This document shows positions 35,517 to 47,334 of a DNA stretch of 64,000 nucleotides, piece after piece; position 1 is the first letter of the stretch; every line of letters starts with the position of its first letter. Origin of the DNA: Congeria kusceri. Lineage: Eukaryota; Mollusca; Bivalvia; Myida; Dreissenidae. The stretch lies in contig JAPFQT010000163.1 of assembly GCA_027627225.1 (NCBI GenBank), forward strand, positions 231,001 through 295,000, given 5' to 3'. A program made the translations under genes and the position numbers. The notes beneath the pieces are model-generated. The model had not been told where the DNA came from, made no database searches, and was given only the letters and a program-made list of their open reading frames with translations.

Positions 35517-37780
35517 CTGTGATTTGAATTGTTTATCTCATTGTAGTTAATGCACATATTGTATATGTTTGCTTTTTAGAGACCAACGTTGAGGTATAAA
35601 ATATTGTTGTTGTATTCTAGAATCTGAATTGCTATGAAGGTTTCGGGGCTAAATGGACTATAAACACGATGGCAGAGGTTGCAAAATAAATAAACCCCTA
35701 CTGCAAAATATAGTTAAAGTGTCATGTGACCTGGAGCACAAGTACTCGATTCGGAACCCCTTTAATCCGTGCATTCAATAAAATACAATATTAAGGAAAC
35801 ACATTTGATGCTTTCACATTTTCTAACATGTATTTTGATGCTGAGATATATGTATTTCAGTGTATGTATTGGTTAACGTGATTTTAAATTCATGTATAAC
35901 GTAAACCGTGGTTTTATCGTCAGTGACCCGGAACTACTCAATCATTTGTAATTGACAATACTGCAATATTTTAGTTGGTATCGATTGTTCTAGACTGATT
36001 TGTTTTTAACATTTCCCGCAACTTTCATTACCGATGGAAGTATAGTGACAAATAGTTTAGGTTAAGTAATCGGAGCAAAAGTCGGAAATATAAATATGTG
36101 TTCACTCACCTGTTTCGTATGTTTTATTGATACTATAACCGTAATTTTTTTTTTTTCAATTTAACTCGATTTCAGTATGGACATTAATATATTCATCGAA
36201 ACGGATGTGTAATATATTCGTACATGAACGGTCGGTGGCGGGTTAATTTGTTCAATGTAATACCAGAAATAAATTAATCATACAGAAAATCAGTAAATAT
36301 AACGACCCACAATTTGGACACTACCATCTTAGTTCGCGAAATACCCCACCTTTTGTTTACCGTGCATCGACTTGGACCGCCTATATGCATTCGTATAACA
36401 ATGTCTAGAGAATATCAGGTTGCTGCTTGGCGTTGTGTCATGTGAGGCTTATACTAATGTATAACGGCATTACTTGCCGAACCTTATATATTACATGGGA
36501 CCGTGCAACAACAGCCGAAAGGGATTTAAATAGAAAAAGCAAATTGACCAGGCAGCCCTCAGCGGTTACTCTTCTTATCTGGTTTACAGTAACCATTCCC
36601 ACACCGAGTGAAATCCTTTCAGATCTGGAGGAAGTTTGTTTTTAGTACACAAACGAGCAAACATAAAACGCAAGGGTTTCGGTGTTCCCGTAATTTTGGC
36701 CTGCTTGTCCACCAGTTTAATTGACACCATGTCATTTGATAATGGTCACGCGAACGTAGGTGCCGGTAGGGATTTTATGAGAATAGTCGGAAACAGTCAA
36801 ATCAATAGAAGTTGCACATTTTCTTGTAAAGATTGTGTAAATGACGAGACCCCTAGTAAACGAATAATTTCGATTGAATACGTCAACTTTATCGGTGAAC
36901 AATATAGCCATTTTGAAGATGTGCAGTGCAATTGATAGTGGTAGGGCAAGTCCATATCGAAAATATTGTGTTCAAATTTTGTAAAATACGTGTGTGACTC
37001 ACAATAAACTGACCCGGCTTAGAGCATGTTAGTGTATTGATTTTGAAATAAATGAAACAAGCGATAATGAATGAGTTATGCTTCTATTGATGACATCAGT
37101 ATAGTAGCGACGTACGATTCACATTATCACCGCGTTTTGTGATTCAAGTCGATTATAAATAGTAAACTATGCACGTTCTATGTATCAATTTTATTGATTC
37201 TGATTCTCAGTTTTACATCAACTCTTTACTTTTGAGCTGATTCCGATTAAATCAACGTACATTCAAACATTCTCTGATTCAGATACAGCGGCATGGTTTA
37301 AAAAAAATCAGTGAACCTGACATACGTAAAGTGGTACGTTAGAAAAGTTATAATAGAACTGTACTTCTACATGTGACAGTACCGTTTTTATAACACAATT
37401 AAATTTAAACAAATTATGTTTATGTCAGCATTGTTTAAGTGGTGGAACTGGTGGCGGTTTGTTATTTAGTTATGTGAACATCACGAAATAGCTATTATCT
37501 TTGTACGTTAATGTATCTGGACACACGCAGTGTCATACCCGTACAATAAACAATAATTAAATGCATTCGGAGAGCGCATACCTCTGCAACGGCAGTGCAT
37601 TGAACCAGTTTGTTTGCAACAAATATATCTCTATATATTAACGTTTCTGAACCCAGGCGATGAGCCGGAACATCATCATTTGTTTTCAGTGTTCCCGTAT
37701 ATATTTACACGTTTTGCTCAAAGTTGGTAACAAACGGCCAAAAGTACACACAGACAAACACAAGCTGGCACAGTATTTAC
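35517..37780. other. no gene recognised; two plus-strand ORFs of unknown meaning
   Basis: Slightly GC-richer around 36330-36940, with ORFs at 36427-36645 and 36636-36935. The second encodes a 99-residue Cys-containing peptide (CTFSCKDC) with no family I know. The receptor promoter and first exon might lie here, but nothing decides it. Confidence 0.35.
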
Positions 37781-37782
37781 TG

Positions 37783-38025
37783 ATTGCCAGAGGTAAAAAT
37801 AACATGTTATGATACATTTGATAATAATTTATTTTCAATTCCGCACAGGTCCATATTTTGTTGCTGTATATAGCATTTAATGTATTAAAGAAACTGTCTA
37901 CAAAAAGGGTCCCGAGATGCAACTTCAGTAATCATCGGACATGTATAGACAAACATACAGATATAGGACAACATTTTAACAAAAACTATGACAAACTACA
38001 TAAACATATAAATTTGCGGAAAAGG
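37783..38025. repeat. duplicated block A, copy 1
   Basis: Aligns with 39473-39695. Both contain CAATTCCGCACA(G/T)GTCCATA, TTGTTGCTGTATAT, GTATTAAAGAAACTGTCTAC and ACTATGACAAACTACAT. A minus-strand ORF crosses each copy (SFFNT...YSNK-(I/L)-WTCAEL), but indels between copies argue against a conserved protein. Confidence 0.8.
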
Positions 38026-38057
38026 ATCACGATTTAAATGATTGTTTTTCGTCATAA

Positions 38058-38058
38058 A

Positions 38059-38103
<45 letters not shown>

Positions 38104-38259
38104 TAATAGTAGTAGTGGTAGAAGTAGTAGTAGTACAAGTAACAGTTGGAGTAGTAGTAGTAGTTGTTGTTGTTGTTGTTATTGATATTGTTGTTGTTGC
38201 ATTAGTTTGTAGTTGTTGTTGTGGTAGTAGTAGTACTAGAAGTAGTAGTAGTAGTAACC

Positions 38260-38295
<36 letters not shown>

Positions 38296-38298
38296 GTA

Positions 38299-38332
<34 letters not shown>

Positions 38333-38591
38333 CAGTAGTAGCAGTAGTAGCAGTAGTAGCAGTAGTAGTAGTAGTAGTAGTAGTAGTAGAAGTGTAGTAG
38401 TAGTAGTAGTAGTAGTAGTAGCAGTAGTAGCAGTAGTAGCAGTAGTAGCAGTAGTAGTAGAAGTAGTAGAAGTAGAAGTAGTAGTAGTAGTACTACTAGT
38501 AGCAGCAGTAGTTGTTGTTGTTGATGTTATTGTTGTTATTGTTGCTGCTGCTGTTGTAGTTGTTGTTTCGGTTTTTGTTAGTAATAGTAAC

Positions 38592-38635
<44 letters not shown>

Positions 38636-38745
38636 AAGTAGTAGTAGTAATGGTAGTAGTAATAGTAGTATTAGTAATAGTAGTAGTACTAGAAGAAGTA
38701 CTAATAGTAGTAGTTGTTGTTGTAGTGGAAGTAGAAGTATAATGT
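38058..38745. repeat. compound (AAT)n / (TAG)n microsatellite, ~690 bp
   Basis: About 15 ATA units are followed by a long TAG/CAG/TTG mosaic with two pure TAG cores (about 38260-38400 and 38590-38640). All ORFs across it (poly-Ser, poly-Val, poly-Thr) are repeat by-products. Confidence 0.95.
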
Positions 38746-38870
38746 AAATAGTAAGTCAACTTCACAACATAACCATTATGTGTAACTATACATAGAAACA
38801 CACCAACAACAAAGTATATCACAATACTTAGGCGATGCAATATATGGGTGAAAAATATAAAATAATAACC

Positions 38871-39190
38871 GAACTATAGACCCTATCGACCCGAAATAAT
38901 GAGCTTCTGTGGTTATAACTGATATCATATATTCAACAATTTATCTTTTGTACTGAGTTGCTATGAACATCAGAATGTTTATAGTCTTATTTAGACAAAA
39001 GACGTTCAAACAAAAGAAAAGTCGTATAAGGTATGTGAAATACAAAAAACCAAGAGTATGCAACACAGACATACCAGTGTCGTTAAGCAACGTGTATACT
39101 TATACGGAAAACAATCAATCATTTTAAACAGAAACGATGTTAGCAATAATAAATTGAATAAAATATGTTGCTAATATTAGAAAATAACAG
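38871..39190. repeat. duplicated block B, copy 1
   Basis: A ~320-bp unit starting AACTATAGACCCTATCG. It repeats at 39192-39470 and, more diverged, at 39787-39950. All copies share TATTCAACAATTTATCT-like, CAGAATGT and GTTCAAAC segments. Confidence 0.8.
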
Positions 39191-39191
39191 C

Positions 39192-39470
39192 CCACTTATA
39201 GACCCTATCGAAACGAACTATAGAGCTTCTGCGGTTATAAATTATGTCATATATTCAACAATGCATCTGTTTTACTGAGTTGTTACGATAATCAGAATGT
39301 TAATAGTCTTATTTAGACAAAATAAGTTCAAACAAAAGTAAAGTAATATTAGCTATGTGAAATAACAAATACCAATAGTATGTAACACATACATACCAGT
39401 GTCGTTAAGCAACGTGTATACTCATATGGAAAACAATCAATCAATTTAACAGACATAATATTAGATAATA
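39192..39470. repeat. duplicated block B, copy 2
   Basis: Starts TATAGACCCTATCGAAACGA and keeps CATACCAGTGTCGTTAAGCA, found at the matching position in copy 1 (about 39071-39090). Confidence 0.8.
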
Positions 39471-39472
39471 GC

Positions 39473-39695
39473 AATTGACAGATGTAACTGTGGCATGTTA
39501 TGATATTTTTATAATAATATATTGTCAATTCCGCACATGTCCATAATTTGTTGCTGTATATTACAGTTCGTGTATTAAAGAAACTGTCTACGAAAAAAAT
39601 TGCAACTACAGTAATCATCGGAAATGTACAAACATACATTTATATATAGGACAACATATAAACACAAACTATGACAAACTACATGAATATATTTT
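39473..39695. repeat. duplicated block A, copy 2
   Basis: Second copy of 37783-38025, now inserted between B copies 2 and 3, so the blocks are interleaved A-(microsatellite)-B-B-A-B. Confidence 0.8.
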
Positions 39696-39744
39696 CACAG
39701 CATTCATAAGTATATAATTATAATGTTAAATAATAGCAATAATA

Positions 39745-39955
39745 ACTTGTATAAAATATGTTGCTAATATTAGAAAATAACCACCGAACTATAGGCCCTA
39801 TTGAAACGAGATATAGAGCGTCTGTGATAATAAATTGTGCCGTATTTTTAACAATTTATATTTTATAGTGTATTATTTTGAAAATCAGAATGTATATCAG
39901 TTAGCTAAAAGAAGATCAAACTAAAAGTAAACCATAATAAGGTGTGTGTATATGC
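39745..39955. repeat. duplicated block B, copy 3 (diverged)
   Basis: Begins with the TGTTGCTAATATTAGAAAAT leader also seen before copy 2 (about 39167), then AACTATAGGCCCTATTGAAA. The second half is degraded. Confidence 0.65.
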
Positions 39956-40571
39956 AGAAACACCTGTCAAAACGACACTAATGAGCTCGGACTGAAATAT
40001 ATAATATGACAATTTGTAAGTAAGCAGTTTTTCATATGTTAATAAAGGCATGGCAAAGAAGTATAACAAATTCATGACAATTGCAATACATGACATTCAA
40101 TGACTATTATTTAAGTTATTTGATTACACAAAAACATATGTGTATGTTCATTAAATACTTTGCATAGATTTTCTAAAAATATTATTTACAAATAATTAGT
40201 GATCATACAAAATATATGGAATTAATTGAACACGCTTTTATTATTTAAACCAGAATACATAAATGATACTTGATTCATTGTATATGCCATAGTATTGGAC
40301 AATTTTGTTTCTATAACTTTTTTAATTGTCGGTTTGGTATATATGCACATACAGGTAAATACTACACTTAAGAAAGTAGTAAACAATAAATAAAAGTATA
40401 CATATAACACATACATTATATAAAAGCACGTTATTGTAGAATTCCGCGCATGTTTCTGTTATATAAACTAGCAGTTAGCACTACAGAATATATTGTGCTG
40501 AACGTTAAACTGTGTGATATTCATAAGTCAATATAATGTCTTCAATTATACTTTTTAACAACACACACGAC
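39956..40571. other. non-coding, nothing recognised
   Basis: AT-rich spacer; small minus-strand ORFs at 39905-40096 and 40222-40416 are hydrophobic by base composition and unsupported. Confidence 0.35.
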
Positions 40572-40890
40572 TAATGGGAAGCTAACCTGGAGCTTCCGTC
40601 CTAATACTCGGGAACTCATCAGCAGATTAAAAGGATTAGCCTTCTGGGGATAAATACCACTCTGTCTGAGCGATGTAAATAAGCTATCGCAGATGTACAA
40701 AAGATTGTGCATCTGTCTGAGATGCGCATATTTCGTCTATGATGGTACCTTTTACATCCAATACATGGGGTGGCCACCAGTGTCACCAACTGTTTGCAAC
40801 CTCGATATGGAACACTTTGAGAAAATGCTCTACACAGCAGTGACGATGTCCTAAGTATTAGGACGAAAGCTCCAGGTCAGCTTTCTATTA
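40572..40890. mobile_element. 319-bp inverted-repeat element with Penelope-like insert
   Basis: The left end TAATGGGAAGCTAACCTGGA then GCTTCCGTCCTAATACTCGGG is mirrored at the right end by CCTAAGTATTAGGACGAAAG then CTCCAGGTCAGCTTTCTATTA: about 40 bp per arm with few mismatches. The interior holds a reverse-transcriptase remnant. Penelope-like elements often have inverted or tandem terminal copies, so this is most simply a heavily deleted member. A foldback element that captured a Penelope fragment is the alternative. Confidence 0.7.
40705..40830 (+). pseudogene. Penelope-like reverse transcriptase fragment
   Basis: One open frame of 42 codons reads LCICLRCAYFVYDGTFYIQ, then YMGWPPVSPTVCNLDMEHFE. 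This matches the Penelope RT region (C-L-x-x-x-Y-F-x-Y-x-G-x-F-Y-x-Q ... G-x-P-x-S-P-x-x-x-N-L-x-M-E). In functional members the segment reads close to AMGSPVSP; here it is GWPPVSP, so the core is altered. The rest of RT and the GIY-YIG nuclease are absent. Confidence 0.65.
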
Positions 40891-42170
40891 GTTGTAAAAC
40901 GTATAATGAAAGACATTAAATTGACTACAGCATTTTTTTCATTGTGATTTTGGAGTTTATAAATGTGTATTGTTTGTAGTAACCTTCTGAAATGAATACG
41001 TACAACTGTTTGTAAGCTTCTGGTGAATGCAAACGTCTGCTATAATATGTAACCATCATAATAAAAACATTGTCTTGACCAAAATTACTTCCCAACGATA
41101 AAGATTTGATATAATAACATATTCTGGATCCAGGTGATGATCCGGATCACATTTCAAATCAGCTAATTGTGTAACTGTCACAAGTCCAAGCTTCCTGCAT
41201 AATCCTTTCATAACTTGTTGCGTAAAGTAATGTAAAGCAAATTAGCAGATTAACACATATGTACACATATAAACAATTTGCCGACGCGTGTGTACTTTTA
41301 TTATACTGTAGATTCCCCTTTACGGTATATATGCGCATTATGGAAATATATAATAAATATATAATAAAAATAGTTGACGCGTTTCGCTTATTAATAGCTC
41401 ATCAGGGCATATTACATTATAGAATAACGTCTATAATTGTCATAGAGCTAACGTCATTTCTTTTCGCACAAAAGTTTGGATCTTCGAAGTTTACTTTTTT
41501 GAATACTAGCACAATGCGATTTACTGCTCAAGATAACGAATTGCTCGCATTTCTGGATCAGGCCAGTTTTGTATCCAATTGCTCGTAGACTCAAAATTAA
41601 GTTTCTCCATAATGCGCCATCTAAGGAATTCTGAAATTAATCACACATACACAACAAATCATATGCGATATGGACGAAACAATACATTTTTGAAACATTT
41701 TTTTTTACATTTGTACATGGTACATGCAAGAAAAAGATTTAACAATTATGACTGATTTGCAATTTATAATAGTTAAGCAACATATGTTAGTAAAGTAAGA
41801 ATACAATAAGCACGTGATGTAAGACGTCCACGTAGAATTGGTCATGATTCCGAAAGTAAAGTTTGTTTCATAAGGTTGTACAAGTGTTTTGTTGTTTTCA
41901 CCAGTAATCACGCTTTACTACTGTTGTAAAAAAAGATGTATTGATATTAAAACAACAGAGAAAGAGTTGACATACGTTCAGAGAGAGTGGTGAGTCTCAC
42001 TTAATGTCTAATATATATTTACTAATCATAATGGTATGCAATATATAGTGTTAATATTTTAATTTGAATGGATTTAATACACAGTGGTATGCTCCGCATA
42101 TGCAGAGGCAGCGAGGCTCACGTGAGGAGATGGTGAGGAGACAATTCAGCCGAGATTTTTTTATTTTTTT
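40891..42170. other. no gene recognised
   Basis: Includes a 109-residue plus-strand ORF at 41259-41588 without a known domain. Nothing else stands out. Confidence 0.35.
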
Positions 42171-42178
42171 TTAAACTG

Positions 42179-43467
42179 TTGGGTTCTCCTTTCGCCAATA
42201 AAAGTGCAATTCCACGAGTACTGTACATGCACCCTGCGGCAATCCTACGATACCTGTGCAAGAGCCGTATAGTTGCCGCACTTAACTACGATACCCGATT
42301 TTTTTTCTTGGGCCCTGTCCACAGAATACACGAGTTTGACGTACAATCATCGCACGGTCTGCACGCGATAACCTTGTGGAATTCGTACCTTGCCATCTAC
42401 GATATGTTTACGTGCTACGGGCTTACAATTTTGAAAAATGTGTATAACTTTCAGTCAAACAAATCGTAGAGGCTATGGCGCCCGTAAATCTGTGTGATAC
42501 CGTACGAAAAACAGTTTCTCTCGAGGTGTCCTCACGGAAATGGACTTACGGGCGCCGTAGACACATCTTAGTCCAAATGTAAACTAAGCATAATCAGACA
42601 CGTTTAAGTTCATGCGGCGGTCCGGCATCAATCACTCATCGTGTGGGCCCCGTGCGGACATCGTGCGATCAAATAGCGGGCATTATACTGTTTTACCACG
42701 CGATAAATGTGCCAGCGCTACAGAAAAAAAAATTACACCTCACGGTCGCCGCAAGGCAAGTGGGGTTTACTTATCGCAAGGTGCCGTGTGCTTAGATCGT
42801 ATGCATCCATTTAGCGACACGTTGTCATTTTCCATAGTATCACTTTATTTCACGTGTGCATCAAATCATAGACCTATGACGAAATCGTAATAAACATGTA
42901 CATGTTCAAAATTAAAAAGTAAAGTGTTTATTTCTGATGTACATGACAAATTAAAAAATCGCAAAAGCCAAAAAACAAAAGAGGATATTTTCCAAAAGGT
43001 TGATGATATCAGTGTTGCTGCCAATATACCTTTCATGTGTTGCGGCGACCTTGCGGACACATTGTAGTGACTTTGCGAAAACTATGCTTTTGCCGAGCGT
43101 TAAAATTACAAGCTATTAAAAATCATATGGCTACGTTACGATCGCCATGTGATCGACGCAGGATTAGACTCGATTCGCAGACACACACTTTCGCGATATG
43201 CTAAAACTGAAAACGCGCAGTTTACGTGTTTTCACCGCACGTTGTCTTTACGAAGGCAGCACGCTGTATGTACGAACTCAACATGGTTTTGCAAAACAAT
43301 CGATCAATACAACAACTTCCATCAATGTTCGCGAAGAGACATCACGAAAGTTCGCATGTTCTCGAAATATAACGGGCACCCTAGCTCGAGATTTTGCGAC
43401 GAATATGTCACGAAATTTCGTCGCGATTCGCGGCGATCTTACAGGTAAATGTGCATCAGCTCTTTAA
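42179..43467. other. GC/CpG-richer patch with unrecognised ORFs
   Basis: CG dinucleotides become much denser than in the flanks. ORFs lie at 42179-42469, 42612-42890, 43149-43448 and 43198-43467, all plus strand. None shows a family I recognise. The 89-residue ORF at 43198 has an Arg-rich, acid-poor first 40 residues that could act as a mitochondrial leader, and ends beside a CAG|GTAAAT donor-like site. It may be a first exon, or repeat-derived, since CG-rich TCGCGA/TTCGTCGC words recur at 45350-45500. Confidence 0.3.
42471..42562. repeat. 92-bp inverted repeat (hairpin)
   Basis: GGCTATGGCGCCCGTAAAT at the left pairs with ACTTACGGGCGCCGTAGAC at the right, about 19-21 bp with a few mismatches and a ~50-nt loop. 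Confidence 0.7.
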
Positions 43468-44065
43468 AGAGTTGATAGAGTTGTACTCGGTACTTTCACA
43501 ACATTTCTACAGTGCGTGTCGTACATTGTACGTTAAATGTTAAAATAACCTTGATATCACGTTTAATCAATAAACATTTTTATAATAAAAGGCTATCTCA
43601 TTTGACAGTATTGTTTGATCACAAACATGACAATGCACAATATAGATGTAATAACTCCCTTAATAAATCGTCGAGAAATATGTAACATAGAAATGTTGCG
43701 TCAGATGTGTGACCATATATACATTTAAGCTAAAACTTACCATTATAACAATTAACAGTATTATCTACTAAAAATTCTACAATAATAACAGATTTTCCTC
43801 TTTACAATAACAAATAACCACCCCGTTAATATATACGCCAAGTTTCACTAATTGGCTCAATTTGAATTTGACGTCACCTTTATACTAAACTGGAATCGAT
43901 TTAAACGAGTTATTAATTAATCTTAAAAGCACGGGGATGTGTTTTTATTGTTATGCGCAAATGAATACTGGGTTCTGGTGGTTATTATCAAAGCACGATG
44001 TTTGCTAACTCAGATGCGAGTGGTCTTTTCAAACATGCCCTACCTATAGAATATCCATTCATTTT
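43468..44065. other. non-coding, nothing recognised
   Basis: AT-rich spacer without structure I could support. Confidence 0.35.
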
Positions 44066-44068
44066 ATA

Positions 44069-44740
44069 GTGTCGCCTGAAAAGGCGACACATATGTGTTA
44101 CTTATGTCGGCGGCGTCGGCGGCGGCGGCGTCCCCTTTCGCATGTCCGGAGCATAACTCTTAGACTATTGAAGCTATCAACATGAAACTTCATAGGTAGA
44201 TATATCTTATTGAGGTAAAGTGCAGTAAACAAGAACCGTTACTCTGCACCTAACACTTTTGGAGTTATTGCCCATTGTTTATTTTCATACTTAATTTTTG
44301 TCCGGACCATAACTCTAAGACTATGACAGATTTCAACTTGAAACTTCATAGTAGATAGAGCTCATTAAAGAAAAGTGCAGTGCATAAGAACCGTTACTCT
44401 GCATCTCAGACTTTTGGAGTTATTGCCCTTTGTTTTTGTTCAAACTTAGTTTTGTCCGGAGCATAACTCTAAGACTATGAAAGCTATCAACTTGAAACTT
44501 CACAGGTATTTAAATATCGTTGAGGACAAGTGCAGTGCGCAAGAACTATGTCGCATTTTTGGTTTTAATTAGTCTCTTCTTTGCAATTAGCCAGAGTGCA
44601 GTGCTTTTAAAGATTTCAATACATCTGTTTAAAAAAAAATTGAGCATAACCTTAAGTGCTTCTGCATTTGGATTCACGTCAGCTATCCGGCGTCAGGCGA
44701 CACATCCGACTCGTGGAGTTCTAGTGTGTTTACATGTTTG
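44069..44740. mobile_element. interspersed element with GTGTCGCC hairpin and three ~155-bp units
   Basis: Opens with GTGTCGCCTGAAAAGGCGACAC, a perfect 9-bp stem hairpin (given here as 9+4+9), then a GGCGGCGGCGGCG tract. Tandem units start at 44143, 44299 and 44453 with TGTCCGGA(G/C)CATAACTCT. It closes near GTCAGGCGACACA at 44693-44705. The ORF at 44520-44786 lies across the third unit and is not a gene. The layout (hairpin end plus tandem core) looks like a non-autonomous DNA element. Confidence 0.7.
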
Positions 44741-46640
44741 TCATCGTCATCACATACCAATATATTTGTATCTATCGTATGTGTAATCATATTCATCATA
44801 CATTTGCACATCACCAACGGTTTACATGATACTTTATAATAATAAGTTATACATTCAGATGTATTGAAGGTGCTTTATATGCGCATACCCCTCTATGAAT
44901 GAATGTAATGAATTGTTTGTTTAAACATATAACATCAATTATTTTGTATGTAATTATATAATAAAACATTTAACCTGAATATGTGTGCGTGTTGCAATAC
45001 CGTCTAGCATTTCTCTATACTGGCAATCTCTTTAAATAAAACAAAATAACACAGCTATTAACCGTAAAATGCACATCGTAGGTAAAAATGCAAATACAAC
45101 AAATATTGTTATTTTATTTTAATTTAATTTAAATAAATAACCACATTGATACGTGTTCATGTATACAATAATACATTAATTTCTTTATGGACATTTTTAT
45201 CTTCTTTAACAAACGTAACATGGTCATTGGAAGGATTCTGTAAATATTATAATTCAGATATACAAGTAGCCCTTCCCCAATGCTTGTTATACGAATTAAT
45301 TCACCGTTAAATGAATATTGCAAAGAGGTGTCCAATTTACTAATTTCTTTCTCATCAAGATTCGTCGCTTGACAAAATCATTCGTCGTGAAAGTTGGCGA
45401 ACACGCGCGAATTTTCGTTGCGAGATTCAGTAAAATTGTGTGACATCGCGTTTGGCGATAAAATTGATTCGTCGCATATCGCGAATTTTGCGGGTTCGCT
45501 TGGCGTGTGCTGCACATTGTTGGGAGGGTTTATTAAATACCGGCATCGTGTTTAATATAGATGATGTTTTATACGTATTATTACACTTCAACGCAATGCA
45601 ACGTGTATACAATTAAAGTTACTTACCAACTGTTTTCAAAAGCACTGCACATCAACCATCATTCTAAAATGTCAAATGACAATGAAAGGCCTTTTGAACA
45701 CGTGTCTCAAATTCGTATAGCATTAAAGAAACATATTATCAAATAAAAACGTTTTGCTAATTAAATGTTGGTAATAAACAGCTAATAGCGACGTTTATAC
45801 AGACAACTTGTGTTCTGCATGGTATTTACAAGTATTTACTTTCTGTTTTAATTTCTTTTAGTTCAATAAAAATTTAAAACTGTGGTTCTCTGTTAGGAAG
45901 TTCGCTTAACGTTATTTATCGTTATTGATTTGCGGATCCTATGCATACAATACCGGAATCGGAACAATCCCATTGCGATAAACAATGTTTGGACACAGAT
46001 TTGAAAGTCATGAAATATTGGAATTGACCATATTGTAAATTGTCTTACAAGCATTATCTCTAGCGGCAAAACCGCAATTGCGTTAATATAAAATTATATG
46101 AACTAAAATTGGCAATAGCAATTCTCAAGTTATTTCGATAATGCTTTTTTACCGCTCCGTATTGGTATTTCTCTTCAGTTCTATTGTGCCCTGAAACGAA
46201 TAGTATTGCATTATTTAGGAAGTCTGTTCACAGGTTATTTGATAGATTTTTACCAATGGAAACAACAAAACAACAATATGTATGAGGAAGCGAAATAACA
46301 CTACGAACAAAACATTATATTGGAAATATAGTGCCGTTTATGAAAACTCCTCAATTGAAATGAATAATGTTGTAAAGCGTTTGTGTTTAAATGCATTGCC
46401 ATGATCGTTCGATAAGCGCGGCGTATTTATGATCTCGGCCGTCGTAGGTTCGAGACCCGGCGAAGGAAAATCATGTTACTACTTTCTATACACAAAATGT
46501 GTTTTTGTGAGAACATGTAATCCAGTTGCATTAGGATTTGCGTTTAAACACAAACGTCTATGAAAAAGTCTCTTTAAGTACAACACACTTGATGCGTACG
46601 CCAGTTTATCATCATGTAAAGTTTAATTGCGCAACCTACC
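44741..46640. other. no gene; CG-word repeat at 45350-45500
   Basis: The only distinct part is 45350-45500, dense in TCGTCGC, GCGAAT and TCGCG words similar to 43330-43440. A tRNA-like B box appears near 46447 without a matching full tRNA (see rejected list). Confidence 0.4.
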
Positions 46641-46654
46641 GAAAAGTCCAGCCA

Positions 46655-47215
46655 ACGTTAATTATGCCATTTCACTTCACGTCACCTCACATTACTTTAC
46701 TGCGTCACTGCGCATCACTTCATCAAGCCACATTTAATCTAACATCACCTATTATTAACTGATTTCATCCCGCATCTCACCACCAAACTCGCATATCTAT
46801 CAATATCTTATATCACCTCACCTTCATTTAACTCAATTAAAATCAAATTAACTAACCCTAAGTGACACACCTCGTTTCATATATGTTTCCTCTACCCATC
46901 TCACACCAACATTCTCCATAACAACATGGACTAACATTACCTAACATTTCCAAAACGTATCTGCCAATATTTCAAGAAAACTCAAATCAAGTTATCACAC
47001 AACACGAAATCAAAACACATACCAACATCCCCCACACACCGCGTATTATACTCCACTTATGCATATCTCACTTCATTGTAAATGTAACTCAATAACGCAA
47101 CATCCTTATATAATTTCCTATTTAAAATGACATCATCTTCGTATCTCACCTCAATTCTTTACCTTATCTCCCAAAACTCAACTACATGTACACATCGTTT
47201 TATTTGTATTATCAT
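46655..47215 (+). repeat. G-poor, C/A/T-rich strand-asymmetric stretch
   Basis: The plus strand has very few G over ~550 bp and many CACCTCAC, CATCTCAC and CAACATC words. It resembles a decayed relative of the 25-bp satellite (CTCACCTCACATTAC) without a clear remaining period. Confidence 0.5.
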
Positions 47216-47289
47216 CGTATTATTCACGAAACACAAGTTAATCGTATCGTTATACAACAGACTATTGAAGCACTTTCGCATCTTACCTT

Positions 47290-47334
47290 AATTGCATCTG
47301 TGCTCGACGAGTACTCCTTGCCATAGGCATCTAA
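47290..47334 (-). CDS. possible small exon (tail-like DAYGKEYSSS)
   Basis: ACTTTTAG acceptor, ~44 nt, TTAAG|GTAAGA donor on the minus strand. In phase 1 it reads AYGKEYSSSTDAIK. The borders are strong, but the exon chain across 47.3-50.8 kb could not be joined without a stop. Confidence 0.25.

Noticed and set aside
38100..38840. Poly-Ser/Val/Thr ORFs over TAG arrays (also at 20935, 27557, 49004 and 63753)
   Set aside because: All three frames and both strands are open because the repeat lacks most stops; homopolymer proteins are artefacts.
37686..39639. Paired minus-strand ORFs sharing SFFNT...WTCAEL as a duplicated gene
   Set aside because: Similarity is that of the whole duplicated DNA block; indels break the reading frame relation and no splice borders support coding.
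44520..44786. 88-residue ORF with hydrophobic start
   Set aside because: Lies across the third tandem unit and the end of the interspersed element at 44069-44740.
46385..46480. tRNA gene candidate with GGTTCGAGACC B-box-like word
   Set aside because: No convincing A box, acceptor stem or anticodon arm could be folded; probably a decayed SINE head or chance.
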